18,551 nt of DNA from an uncultured Veillonella sp. (lineage in GTDB: Bacteria; Bacillota; Negativicutes; Veillonellales; Veillonellaceae): positions 1 to 18,551 of the forward strand of contig NZ_CAJLUB010000022.1 in NCBI RefSeq assembly GCF_905209685.1. Direction: 5' to 3'. Of this stretch, positions 9,522-16,447 are shown in pieces. Position 1 is the first letter of the stretch; each line of letters begins with the position of its first letter. The notes beneath the pieces were generated by a model. That model saw only the letters and a program-made list of their open reading frames with translations. It made no database searches and had not been told where the DNA came from. The position numbers were made by a program, and so were the translations under genes.

Positions 9522-9558
9522 AATCTCTTCTCTTAATCATAGGGGAGAGATTTTTTTT
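9522..9558 (+). terminator. Intrinsic terminator after first TerC-family gene
   Basis: AATCTCTTCTC (9522-9532) pairs with GGGGAGAGATT (9542-9552) over 11 positions including two G-T pairs. The loop is nine bases and eight T residues run from 9551 to 9558. This is a textbook intrinsic terminator and indicates that the two TerC genes are transcribed separately. Confidence 0.9.
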
Positions 9559-9582
9559 GTAAACTAATAGCGCTCTTTTTAG

Positions 9583-9611
9583 GTGAGAAAATAGAAAAAT
9601 TATGGTATAGT
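9583..9611 (+). promoter_or_regulatory. Candidate promoter of the second TerC gene and rlmD
   Basis: An extended -10 TGGTATAGT is at 9603-9611. A partial -35 GTGAGA is at 9583-9588, 17 bp upstream of the TATAGT. The leader would be about 40 nt, with no room for a large riboswitch. It is the only plausible promoter between the preceding terminator and the gene. Confidence 0.5.
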
Positions 9612-9658
9612 TAAGGGATAGTTATTGAATTACTCGTTTGAATTGAGGTATATACAGA

Positions 9659-10327
9659 ATGGAATTTTTAGAAGTTGCCACGTGGGTGACCATTGGTAAG
9701 ATTATTTTAATTGATATTTTGTTGGCGGGCGATAATGCTGTAGTTATTGGAATGGCAGCAGGTAAGCTAGCTCCAGAACTACAAAAGAAAGCCGTAATTT
9801 GGGGTACAGTAGGTGCCATTGTAATGCGCCTTTTATTTGCTACCCTTTTAGTAGAGGCGCTTACTTTAATTCCTCTTATCCACTTAGGTGGTGGCTTTGT
9901 ACTTGTATGGATTGCCATTCAATTATTAAAAGGTGGAGATGAAGATGCACATATTGAAGCTAAGAATTCATTAATGGGTGCTATTTGGACGATTATTGTA
10001 GCCGACGCTATGATGAGTATTGATAATGTCATCGGTGTAGTAGGAGCCGCTAGAGGTCATTTAGAGCTTGTTATTGCAGGTATGTTAATTACTGTTCCAA
10101 TTATCGTATTTTGCTCTACATTATTTGCTCGAATTATTAATAAATTCCCTGCCATTCTTTGGGCTGGTGGTGCACTTCTTGGCTGGGTTGCAGGAGAAAT
10201 GATTGTGGAAGATCCACTTCTTATACCATATATTCAAGGTGAAGAATTACTCGTTAAAATCGGTACTGTATTCTTCGTTCTTATTGTGACAGGTATGATT
10301 AAAATTTGGAAGAAAAGAGACATGTAA
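9659..10327 (+). CDS. TerC/YjbE family integral membrane protein, second paralogue
   Basis: A 222-residue membrane protein closely similar to the gene just upstream. It shares the DILLAGDNAVVIGMAAGKL motif near residues 19-37, the second acidic motif DAMMSIDNVIGVVGAARG, a central charged loop (GGDEDAHIEAKNS) and the ITVPIIVF...FPAILW...GWVAGEM helices. The same family role, manganese or related metal export, is inferred. The start is ATG 9659 with a weak GAGGT at 9645-9649. It has its own promoter and is separated from its paralogue by a terminator. Its stop overlaps the rlmD start by one base (TAATG), so the two are probably co-transcribed and coupled. The pair most likely arose by tandem duplication, since the motifs and loop layout match. 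Confidence 0.9.
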   Translation: MEFLEVATWVTIGKIILIDILLAGDNAVVIGMAAGKLAPELQKKAVIWGTVGAIVMRLLFATLLVEALTLIPLIHLGGGFVLVWIAIQLLKGGDEDAHIEAKNSLMGAIWTIIVADAMMSIDNVIGVVGAARGHLELVIAGMLITVPIIVFCSTLFARIINKFPAILWAGGALLGWVAGEMIVEDPLLIPYIQGEELLVKIGTVFFVLIVTGMIKIWKKRDM

Positions 10328-11814
10328 TGAACGGTACTAATCGTACATCTCGTAAAAAACAATCTAAACAACATAGAAGAAGTAATCGCTCTAATTCACA
10401 GCAAGCTATAAACGGCCAATTATCTAAAAAACAACAGGCTATTTTAAATGCTCCTGTTAAGTTTGGTGATGAAGTATTGGTACCTATTCATGGCATCGGT
10501 AGCAGCGGTGAAGGGGTAGGTCGTGTAGATGACTTTACTGTCTTCGTACCTTATGCCTTACCTGGAGAAACTGTGAAAGTAGCTATTAATATGGTTAAAA
10601 AAACCTATGCTACAGGGCGCCTTTTAGAAATTGTTACGATGGCTCCCAATCGTATCGATGCAAGTTGTGATCTTTATGGATTCTGTGGAGGCTGCCAACT
10701 ACAACACATTACCTATGAAGGACAGCTTTCACTAAAAACACAAAAGGTGAAGGATGTTATCGAGCGTATCGGGCATCAAAATCCAGACCTTGTTAAGCCA
10801 GCATTAGGACCTAAAGAACCATGGGCATATCGCAATAAGATGCAAATGCCTGTAGGCGGTAGTAAAGGCGATATTCAAATGGGTTTCTATGCGATGGGAT
10901 CTCACGATATCGTGCAAGGTACAAACTGTCCTATACAAGATGAAGGCAATAATATCATTGCTCAAGCATGTTATCAAATCGCCAAAGAGTTTGATATTGA
11001 ACCGTATAATGAACATACAGGGAAGGGTATATTGCGCCATGTAATCGGTCGTATTGGCCAATCTGGATGGATGATTATCCTTGTAACTGCTACAGACTAC
11101 TTACCTCACCAAGAAAAGTGGGTAGAAAAATTAACAGAACGCATCCCTCAAGTAGAAACTATCGTTCACAATGTAAATAGTAAGCGTACTAATGTTATAT
11201 TAGGACCTAAGAATCATATCCTCTACGGGGATGGAACAATAACAGACCATATTAAGGACTTACAGTTTACCTTATCCCCACATTCCTTCTTCCAAGTGAA
11301 TCCAGAACAAACTACAGTACTGTATGACCAAGCATTAGCTTATGCAGATTTAAAAGGGGATGAAACAGTTATCGATGCGTACTGTGGTACAGGTACTATT
11401 TCACTCTTCTTAGCTCATAAGGCAAAGCATGTCATCGGTATTGAAATCGTAGAACCAGCCATTATTAATGCTCGTGAAAACGCTGAACGCAATGGCTATG
11501 ATAATACAGAATTTATCGTCGCTGATGCGGCCGTAGAAATGCCAAAACTCTACAAAGCAGGCGTACGACCAGACGTTATCGTATTTGATCCAATCCGTGC
11601 AGGCTGTAAAGAAGAAGTGCTAACCTCTGCAGCGGGCATGGAACCAAAACGCATTGTCTACGTATCCTGTAACCCAGCCACCATGGCAAGGGACATTGAA
11701 ATCCTAATACACTACGGCTATGAACTAAAAGAAGTACAACCCGTAGACATGTTCCCTATGACAGCACATGTCGAAGCTGTAGCTTTGCTCACTAGGAACG
11801 AAACGATGCAGTAA
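10327..11814 (+). CDS. rlmD: 23S rRNA (uracil-C5)-methyltransferase, RlmD/RlmCD type
   Basis: SAM-dependent enzyme that makes 5-methyluridine in 23S rRNA. In Firmicutes one enzyme often modifies both the RlmC and RlmD sites, so the exact target (747, 1939 or both, E. coli numbering) is open. From ATG 10327 it has 495 residues: a very basic tail (1-40), a TRAM domain (about 47-105), an Fe-S cluster set Cys114, Cys120, Cys123 and Cys201, the SAM site VIDAYCGTGT (348-357), DPIRAGC at 421-427 (usually DPPRKG) and YVSCNP with nucleophile Cys448. An in-frame TTG at 10306 lies inside the upstream gene and is less likely than the ATG in the TAATG overlap. The last residues (TRNETMQ) fall in a 48-bp sequence that recurs after the gene. 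Confidence 0.94.
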   Translation: MNGTNRTSRKKQSKQHRRSNRSNSQQAINGQLSKKQQAILNAPVKFGDEVLVPIHGIGSSGEGVGRVDDFTVFVPYALPGETVKVAINMVKKTYATGRLLEIVTMAPNRIDASCDLYGFCGGCQLQHITYEGQLSLKTQKVKDVIERIGHQNPDLVKPALGPKEPWAYRNKMQMPVGGSKGDIQMGFYAMGSHDIVQGTNCPIQDEGNNIIAQACYQIAKEFDIEPYNEHTGKGILRHVIGRIGQSGWMIILVTATDYLPHQEKWVEKLTERIPQVETIVHNVNSKRTNVILGPKNHILYGDGTITDHIKDLQFTLSPHSFFQVNPEQTTVLYDQALAYADLKGDETVIDAYCGTGTISLFLAHKAKHVIGIEIVEPAIINARENAERNGYDNTEFIVADAAVEMPKLYKAGVRPDVIVFDPIRAGCKEEVLTSAAGMEPKRIVYVSCNPATMARDIEILIHYGYELKEVQPVDMFPMTAHVEAVALLTRNETMQ

Positions 11815-11939
11815 GCATTAGCACTGGTCAGGAATGTCCAAGAATTCGAACGAAGTGAAGAATGATTGGAAACAGCCTACGACTGAGGCTAGTGGCTTTG
11901 CTTACTAGAAGCGAAGCGACGCAGTGAGCATTAGTACTG
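11779..11939 (+). repeat. Direct repeat of the rlmD 3' end in a palindrome-rich spacer
   Basis: Bases 11779-11826, spanning the rlmD stop, recur at 11892-11939 with 40 of 48 identical; all eight differences are transitions. The second copy would still encode VALLTRSEATQ and a stop. The spacer contains TCCAA/TTGGA plus ATTC/GAAT around a GA/GA internal loop (11837-11870), AGCCT/AGGCT (11874-11890) and CTAGT/ACTAG (11889-11908). Each copy also carries TGCTYACT...AGTRAGCA arms. It may be a REP-like intergenic repeat or an old insertion scar at the rlmD 3' end. No T-rich intrinsic terminator for rlmD is visible here. Confidence 0.75.
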
Positions 11940-11980
11940 CCATAGATTACAGTTTTACCTTTAATCTTGTGAGGAATATT

Positions 11981-12400
11981 ATGGATTTTATACATGATAG
12001 AAAGAGTAACATCCTTTTCAGTCTTTATGGTAGTAAAGTAAATAGAATCAGAATTCATAATAAAACATTGACGTTAACAGTTGACGAAATGTATCAATTG
12101 GTAGATGGTGAAGAAAGAGCATTTTCCGGTGAAATATCTTTTAAAGACTGTGATGTGAACTTATGTAAGGTACTAATATTTAACAAAACATTAGGTGAAG
12201 GTCGATTTAATGGAAAGTCCATTTGTTTATGTGACTTTATGAATGAGTATGTAGACTCAGAATTTGAAATAATTACGGAAGGCTATTTTGCCAATACAAC
12301 TACATATACAGGTTGGCTTTGGATCAATGAAAAAACTCCAGTATCTGTCATTATGTATATTTGGAATAGCGGAGATATGGTGTATCATGTCAAAAAATAA
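11981..12400 (+). CDS. Uncharacterised small protein, first gene of the accessory cluster
   Basis: I do not recognise this 139-residue protein. It is soluble-looking, with no signal peptide or membrane segment, and is rich in alternating hydrophobic/charged stretches suggesting beta strands (RIRIHNKTLTLTVDEM, GEISFKDCDVNLCKVLIF, EFEIITEGYF, GWLWINEKTPVSVIMYIWNSG). It has three Cys residues. The start is set at ATG 11981, after GAGG at 11971-11974. The longer frame would begin at a GTG (11924) inside the rlmD-end repeat with no ribosome site. It heads a one-strand run of small genes of which some belong to families common in toxin-immunity clusters, so an immunity role is possible by context only. 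Confidence 0.75.
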   Translation: MDFIHDRKSNILFSLYGSKVNRIRIHNKTLTLTVDEMYQLVDGEERAFSGEISFKDCDVNLCKVLIFNKTLGEGRFNGKSICLCDFMNEYVDSEFEIITEGYFANTTTYTGWLWINEKTPVSVIMYIWNSGDMVYHVKK

Positions 12401-12458
12401 ACCCTAATTTTTACAGATAAAATAATACCTTGTTTTATAAGTTTATGGAGTGAACTAT

Positions 12459-12899
12459 ATGGTCTGGCTGAAATCAACGGATTATAAAAAGCAAGAGTAT
12501 ATGGAGTTACGACTCATTGCACCGTTAGGTGAGCACATACGATTAGATTTTAATCCTCTAAAAGTTACTGATGCCTCTAATTCCTCATCAAGCTGGAAGG
12601 ATTGGCACTGTTATAGAAAGCCATTACGGGTTTATAGTCCAGATTTTGATATCTTAGTTTCTTATTTTATTAAAGCGTATCCTATTATAGATGCATCAGA
12701 TAATACTGAAAGAGATAGCTTTGATGTATGCTTTGATAATTGGATTAAGCAAGACGACTGGATTAAAATAATTCATAATATTGAAGTTGATCTTATAAAT
12801 TTTAGTAAAGAAGAGCAAGAGTTTTTAAACACATTTATTGCTTGGATAAAGGAAGCACTTCAACATACATCTGTTATAGTTGTTGAAGGAAATCTTTAA
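12459..12899 (+). CDS. Uncharacterised small acidic protein
   Basis: A 146-residue soluble protein that I do not recognise. It begins MVWLKSTDYKK, is rich in Trp and acidic residues (SSSWKDWHCYRK, FDNWIKQDDWIKI), and ends in an amphipathic helical part (FSKEEQEFLNTFIAWIKEALQH) followed by a beta-like SVIVVEG. No signal peptide or membrane helix is seen. The start is ATG 12459, with GGAG at 12447-12450 eight bases upstream. A GTG at 12450 overlaps that site and is not favoured. It follows the previous gene by 58 bp without a clear terminator and probably shares its transcript. An immunity-type role is conceivable from context only. Confidence 0.75.
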   Translation: MVWLKSTDYKKQEYMELRLIAPLGEHIRLDFNPLKVTDASNSSSSWKDWHCYRKPLRVYSPDFDILVSYFIKAYPIIDASDNTERDSFDVCFDNWIKQDDWIKIIHNIEVDLINFSKEEQEFLNTFIAWIKEALQHTSVIVVEGNL

Positions 12900-12936
12900 A
12901 TTGATTACCTGTATTAAAGTGGGGGAATTTATAATC

Positions 12937-13584
12937 ATGAAACCTAGAGAATTATGTGAGAAAGCTTGGCAAGAAATTGCAAGTAAATTTCCTGATTTTA
13001 AGGTAGTTAGTAAAGGTCAGAAATTAAAGAAAATATCTAAAAATAAAGATCTTACTTTTGAGATATACTTTCAGGCTAATAGAAATAACTATGTATGCAG
13101 CGTAGAATTTGTTCCACATATTGCTATTTACTCTAAATCTATGACAAAAGCTAATATTCATAACGGTTTTGTTTATGGCGGTGAATTAGGCTGTTTGCTA
13201 CACCGAAAGGAGTGGTATTGGTATCAATTAGCAGGCGCTAGTTATCAGTATACTGTAGATGAGATTACCAAGCTGCTAGCGGAATACATCATGCCTCTAT
13301 TTAATGATTTTGAAGATACAGAACATAATATTGATAAGCTCATAGATGGAGACATAATCAATCATAATCTACTTTATTATATTTATCATTTTGGTGGGAA
13401 AGATAAAGCTCAACAGTACTTTAATAAAATAATTCAAAAAGATACGTTAAGAAGTAGATATATTGGTTTTTATAATCAGTTGAGAGAATTGCCTCAGGAA
13501 AAGATTTCCTTAGATACGAGTGAATTTTATGGAGCTCCTATGATTAAATTTGCCTATCTTAATGGAATCGAGATAGAGAAATAA
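12937..13584 (+). CDS. Uncharacterised protein, possibly DUF4304-like
   Basis: A 215-residue soluble protein. The N-terminal part (about 1-130) has a helix (RELCEKAWQEIASKF), a strand-turn stretch with GQKLKKIS, and then FEIYFQANRNNY...VEFVPHIAIYSK, ending in an acidic helix (EITKLLAEYIMPLFNDFED). That order loosely resembles DUF4304-type proteins, but the match is from memory and weak. The remainder (about 135-215) is helical. The start is ATG 12937 after GGGGGA at 12921-12926. The longer frame, starting at 12880 inside the previous gene, is not favoured. It is followed at once by the first copy of the repeated terminator block, so it ends a three-gene unit. Confidence 0.75.
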   Translation: MKPRELCEKAWQEIASKFPDFKVVSKGQKLKKISKNKDLTFEIYFQANRNNYVCSVEFVPHIAIYSKSMTKANIHNGFVYGGELGCLLHRKEWYWYQLAGASYQYTVDEITKLLAEYIMPLFNDFEDTEHNIDKLIDGDIINHNLLYYIYHFGGKDKAQQYFNKIIQKDTLRSRYIGFYNQLRELPQEKISLDTSEFYGAPMIKFAYLNGIEIEK

Positions 13585-13589
13585 TAGTT

Positions 13590-13616
13590 AAGCCCTTCGC
13601 TTATGCGGAGGGCTTT
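13590..13616 (+). terminator. Intrinsic terminator, copy 1
   Basis: AAGCCCTTCGC (13590-13600) and GCGGAGGGCTT (13605-13615) form an 11-pair stem with one G-T pair and loop TTAT. The T-run is only three bases, so termination may be partial. The identical stem recurs after the NimA-like gene. Confidence 0.8.
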
Positions 13617-13621
13617 CACGA

Positions 13622-13650
13622 TACAAACATATATAAAAATATAATATAAT
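13622..13650 (+). promoter_or_regulatory. Promoter of the nuclease-fold/NimA-like pair
   Basis: TACAAA (13622-13627) and TATAAT (13645-13650) are 17 bp apart. A second overlapping TATAAT lies at 13640-13645. The same spacing is kept in the duplicated block downstream, which supports function. Confidence 0.55.
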
Positions 13651-13690
13651 TAACATAAGTAGTTAAATCATTTTGAATGAGGTATATGGT

Positions 13691-14329
13691 ATGGGATTAA
13701 CCTTAGATATTGATGAAATAATGTACCAATTGAGTAAAAGGCGCCCAATTTTTCATTCAGAAGCTGACTTTCAATTTAGCTTAGCCTGGATGATTAAAGA
13801 ACAATATCCAAATTGTGATATTAGACTAGAGTTTGTACCAGAATTTAATCCTAATTTACATCTCGATATTCTTGTAATAGTAGATGGTAAATGGATTCCT
13901 ATTGAGCTTAAATATACGACAAAAAAATGTATTAAAAATATAAATGATGAAGTGTATGTATTGAAGGAGCAAGGTGCTAAGGACCAAGGTTGTTATAATT
14001 ATTTAAAAGATATAATGCGTATAGAGGAATTTAGGGATAAGAGTAATAAATTTATTGAAGGTTATACAATTAAGATAACTAGTGAGTTGTCTTATTTAAA
14101 GCCTCCCATAAAAGCAAATTGTACTTACGCTGAATTTTCTATTGATGATGGTTCTATTAAAACGGGATGCATGAATTGGTCCGATAATACAGGGAAAGGG
14201 ACAATGCGTGGGATGGAAGCACCGATAGTATTAACTGGTATATATCCTATACATTGGAAAGAATACTCCAAAGTTGATGATACTAATAGTGGCACTTTTA
14301 TGTATCTTGTAAATACGATTAGTAAATAA
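13691..14329 (+). CDS. PD-(D/E)XK nuclease-fold protein, function unknown
   Basis: A 212-residue protein with the core signature of the PD-(D/E)XK nuclease superfamily. The helix FHSEADFQFSLAWMI (21-35) carries Glu24. LEFVPEF and HLDILVIVDGKWIPIELKY follow, giving Asp59, then Glu72-x-Lys74 on the next strand, the arrangement of a metal-dependent phosphodiesterase centre. The rest has further mixed strands and a VLKEQGAKDQGCYNYLKDI helix. No DNA-binding or methylase partner is evident. The start is ATG 13691 after GAGG (13679-13682); a TTG at 13673 is less likely. It has its own promoter and is followed by a flavin-binding-type gene 15 bp later. It could be a defence nuclease, a toxin, or an inactive relative. 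Activity is inferred from residues only. Confidence 0.75.
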   Translation: MGLTLDIDEIMYQLSKRRPIFHSEADFQFSLAWMIKEQYPNCDIRLEFVPEFNPNLHLDILVIVDGKWIPIELKYTTKKCIKNINDEVYVLKEQGAKDQGCYNYLKDIMRIEEFRDKSNKFIEGYTIKITSELSYLKPPIKANCTYAEFSIDDGSIKTGCMNWSDNTGKGTMRGMEAPIVLTGIYPIHWKEYSKVDDTNSGTFMYLVNTISK

Positions 14330-14344
14330 AATAGGAGACATATT

Positions 14345-14824
14345 ATGTTTAAACCAATTCGTAAAAAGATAAATGAAATAGATCGTGCTGCTACGGAAGC
14401 ACTATTAACGTCTAATCGTCGTGGTATTTTGGCCATGAATGGTGATAATGGATACCCGTATGCTATTCCTATTAATTATTTTTATGATAATGAAACGCAG
14501 AAAATTTATTTTCATGGAGCCAAAGCTGGTCATAAAGTAGATGCATTAAAATCTTCGGATAAAGTATGTTTTACAGTATATGGTGATGAGCGTATTGATG
14601 AATCTGAACCATGGGCCCCATATGTACAAAGTGCAGTAGTATTTGGGAGATGCCGTTTATTAGAGGCCGGCCCAGAATCTATAGCTCGATTAAAAGAATT
14701 TGCTATGAAATATTATCCTGATGAAGCATTAGCTGATGATCAAATTGCTCGGAACGGTAAAGCAACACAGATGTTTGAAATTACTATTGAACATATGAGT
14801 GGCAAACAAGTACAAGAGAAATAA
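14345..14824 (+). CDS. NimA-like pyridoxamine 5'-phosphate oxidase family protein
   Basis: A 159-residue protein of the split-barrel flavin-binding group that includes 5-nitroimidazole reductases (Nim) and pyridoxamine-phosphate-oxidase-like proteins. Family features: an N-terminal helix IDRAATEALLTSNRRGILAM, then GYPYAIPINYFYD, IYFHGAKAGHKVDALKSSDKVCFTVYG and a later VVFGRCRLL strand. His residues in the FHGAKAGHK segment occupy the region that binds flavin or the substrate in Nim proteins. Whether it reduces nitroimidazoles is unknown; many relatives are simple FMN-binding proteins. The start is ATG 14345 with AGGAGA at 14332-14337. It is co-transcribed with the nuclease-fold gene and its 3' end is part of the duplicated terminator block. 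Confidence 0.85.
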   Translation: MFKPIRKKINEIDRAATEALLTSNRRGILAMNGDNGYPYAIPINYFYDNETQKIYFHGAKAGHKVDALKSSDKVCFTVYGDERIDESEPWAPYVQSAVVFGRCRLLEAGPESIARLKEFAMKYYPDEALADDQIARNGKATQMFEITIEHMSGKQVQEK

Positions 14825-14829
14825 TAGTT

Positions 14830-14857
14830 AAGCCCTTCGCTTATGCGGAGGGCTTTT
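14830..14857 (+). terminator. Intrinsic terminator, copy 2
   Basis: Same stem as at 13590-13615: arms 14830-14840 and 14845-14855 with loop TTAT. Four T residues run from 14854 to 14857, overlapping the end of the stem. It separates the nuclease/NimA pair from the ankyrin gene. Confidence 0.8.
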
Positions 14858-14861
14858 ACTA

Positions 14862-14890
14862 TACACTCATACTTATAAATGTAATATAAT
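14862..14890 (+). promoter_or_regulatory. Promoter of the ankyrin gene and following genes
   Basis: TACACT (14862-14867) and TATAAT (14885-14890) with 17 bp spacing, in the same place as in copy 1. No further terminator is seen before the right edge, so this promoter may serve the last five genes. Confidence 0.55.
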
Positions 14891-14937
14891 GTAATTAGTG
14901 ATAATCATTTTAAAAATATATTTCGTGGGAGAGAGAC

Positions 14938-15999
14938 ATGATAGAGTTAAAGGATTTAGGTACATTTGAATCTGTGCCTAAAATAGTAATAGATATCGTA
15001 AAAGGAAATATCGTAGCTTTAGAAAATGCATTAGCAGATGGATGGGATATTCATAAACCTATACAATTAGGTAAGTACAGTGAGTATTCCCCGCTAGAAT
15101 TAGCGGTAGTAATGAACTGTTTTCCTAGTGTTCAATGGTTAGTTGAACATGGAGCAGATTTAAATTATGAAGAAAATCCAAGTTTCTTATTAGCTGTACG
15201 GTATGCCGATCAAAAGGTAATAGATTATGTTGTGAATCATGGTGCTAATATTCATGCCTTGAACTCTGTTGATGTAGATGCATTTCAGGCTGCTTTATAT
15301 GGCAAGAAATATGAGAACTTACAACGGATTCATGACTTAGGCCATACAGTACAAAAATATGGCGGTAAAGCTTTCAGAAATGCCATAACAGAGAACAATT
15401 ATGAGGTTCTAGATTTCTTTATTCATAATGGTGTAGATATTAATTACAATAAGCCTGATTCTGTGTATCCCTTTAAGCCAACCCCATTATGTGTAGCTGC
15501 TCGTTATGTAGACTTACAGATGTGCAAATATTTGGTAGAACATGGTGCGGATGTGACCATTACAGAAAAGGATGGTATGCGTCCTTATAGCATTGCCATT
15601 GAACGTGGCGATATGGAAATGGCGGAGTACTTTAAAACATTAGAGCCTGCTGAGTACCATGATAAACAAAATAAAATGGATCAATTAAAACCATTTAAAT
15701 TACCAAAGGGGTTAGTATCGTTTTTGGAGGGGGATATTCTCTATTTTGAATTGCCAGATTCTGATTTTATATTTATAGAGTTTTTACCTTTACTTGATAC
15801 AGTTCCGTTTAAAGTGGGGCGTCGTAAACTATTACGACTATCTAAAGTTCTAGGCGAGTACAACGATTGGCAAATTGTATGGGATCCTAAGTCTAAAAAG
15901 ATTGGTTGTTATGATACCGAGCATCAAGAGCTGCGAGAACTTTGTAAGTTTGATGAGTTCATGGCAGATATGTCAGGTCAATTAGAAACCTTATTTTAA
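14938..15999 (+). CDS. Ankyrin-repeat protein with SUKH-like C-terminal part
   Basis: A 353-residue protein with ankyrin repeats over about residues 15-235. Recognisable units are SPLELAVVMNCFPSVQWLVEHGADLN, the LLAVRYADQKVIDYVVNHGANIHA unit, a degenerate one around AALYGKKYENLQRIHDLGH, FRNAITENNYEVLDFFIHNGVDIN, PLCVAARYVDLQMCKYLVEHGADV and PYSIAIERGDMEMAEYFKT. Such repeats bind partner proteins. The last 110 residues are different: hydrophobic strands (GDILYFELPDSDFIFIEF), then WDPKSKKIGCYDTEHQEL and FDEFMADM, reminiscent of the C-terminal end of SMI1/KNR4 (SUKH) domains; that assignment is tentative. No signal peptide is seen. The start is ATG 14938 with GGGAGAGAG just upstream. Both parts are common in toxin-immunity gene clusters. 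Confidence 0.88.
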   Translation: MIELKDLGTFESVPKIVIDIVKGNIVALENALADGWDIHKPIQLGKYSEYSPLELAVVMNCFPSVQWLVEHGADLNYEENPSFLLAVRYADQKVIDYVVNHGANIHALNSVDVDAFQAALYGKKYENLQRIHDLGHTVQKYGGKAFRNAITENNYEVLDFFIHNGVDINYNKPDSVYPFKPTPLCVAARYVDLQMCKYLVEHGADVTITEKDGMRPYSIAIERGDMEMAEYFKTLEPAEYHDKQNKMDQLKPFKLPKGLVSFLEGDILYFELPDSDFIFIEFLPLLDTVPFKVGRRKLLRLSKVLGEYNDWQIVWDPKSKKIGCYDTEHQELRELCKFDEFMADMSGQLETLF

Positions 16000-16027
16000 T
16001 GTAAATTGTACAGCAGAGGAGATACAT

Positions 16028-16447
16028 ATGGCAGATAAAGTTGAGAAAACCTATACAGACTGGTCGATTGATGTAGGTGACTATAAGTATGAAGGTATTA
16101 CCTTGAATGAGGTTGAGCAAAATCTCTACGCTATTGAGGATCAAGAACAGGATTTTGTAGTTATATCACCAGCAAAGGCAATTCCGATAGATAATAAAAT
16201 GTATAACTTTGTACAAGTTTGTAGTGATGAAGATACGAATTTATTACATATAGAGCTTAGTGTAACTAATGATGGCGAGCAAGGTGCGATAATATACGGT
16301 AAAAATGAGCTAGGACCTCAAGAGGCATTACAGATAATAAAAGATTTTATTGCACATCATAAGGTACCGTCATTAGATGATTGGGAAGTCGTACTAGATT
16401 TAAGACCAAAGATGGAAAGCTATGTAAAGGATACAAACGATGACTAA
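16028..16447 (+). CDS. Uncharacterised small acidic protein, immunity-like by context
   Basis: A 139-residue acidic soluble protein. It shows the order NEVEQNLYAIEDQEQDFVVISP, then FVQVCSDEDTNLLHIELSV, GAIIYGKNELGPQEALQIIKDFIAHH and DDWEVV. This plan (opening strand, a F-x-Q strand, a Glu-bearing strand, a helix, then a closing Trp) is similar to small immunity proteins of polymorphic toxin systems. I cannot assign it to a named family with confidence. The start is ATG 16028 behind AGAGGAGA. The stop overlaps the next gene by 8 bp, implying coupled translation. Confidence 0.82.
   Translation: MADKVEKTYTDWSIDVGDYKYEGITLNEVEQNLYAIEDQEQDFVVISPAKAIPIDNKMYNFVQVCSDEDTNLLHIELSVTNDGEQGAIIYGKNELGPQEALQIIKDFIAHHKVPSLDDWEVVLDLRPKMESYVKDTNDD

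Larger units (their letters stand above)
13575..13650 (+). repeat. Gene-end/terminator/promoter block, copy 1
   Basis: The first 42 bases (13575-13616), covering the last codons, the stop and a hairpin, are identical to 14815-14856. The next 34 match 26 of 34 in the second copy. The block contains a complete terminator and a TATAAT promoter element, so it works as a boundary between transcription units. The two copies are 1240 bp apart in direct orientation. Confidence 0.9.
14815..14890 (+). repeat. Gene-end/terminator/promoter block, copy 2
   Basis: Matches 13575-13650 at 68 of 76 positions, with the first 42 identical. It includes the last two codons and stop of the NimA-like gene, so both upstream genes end in the same Glu-Lys-stop. 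The sequence between the copies is a self-contained two-gene cassette. Confidence 0.9.

Noticed and set aside
10306..10308. TTG as the start of rlmD
   Set aside because: It lies inside the preceding gene. The ATG in the TAATG overlap at 10327 is the expected coupled start.
11815..11980. tRNA or attachment site of an integrated element
   Set aside because: No tRNA fold or integrase gene is visible. The repeat alone does not establish site-specific integration.
11828..12058. Minus-strand 76-residue frame after rlmD
   Set aside because: It runs through the palindromic repeat and antisense to the next gene, with no ribosome site.
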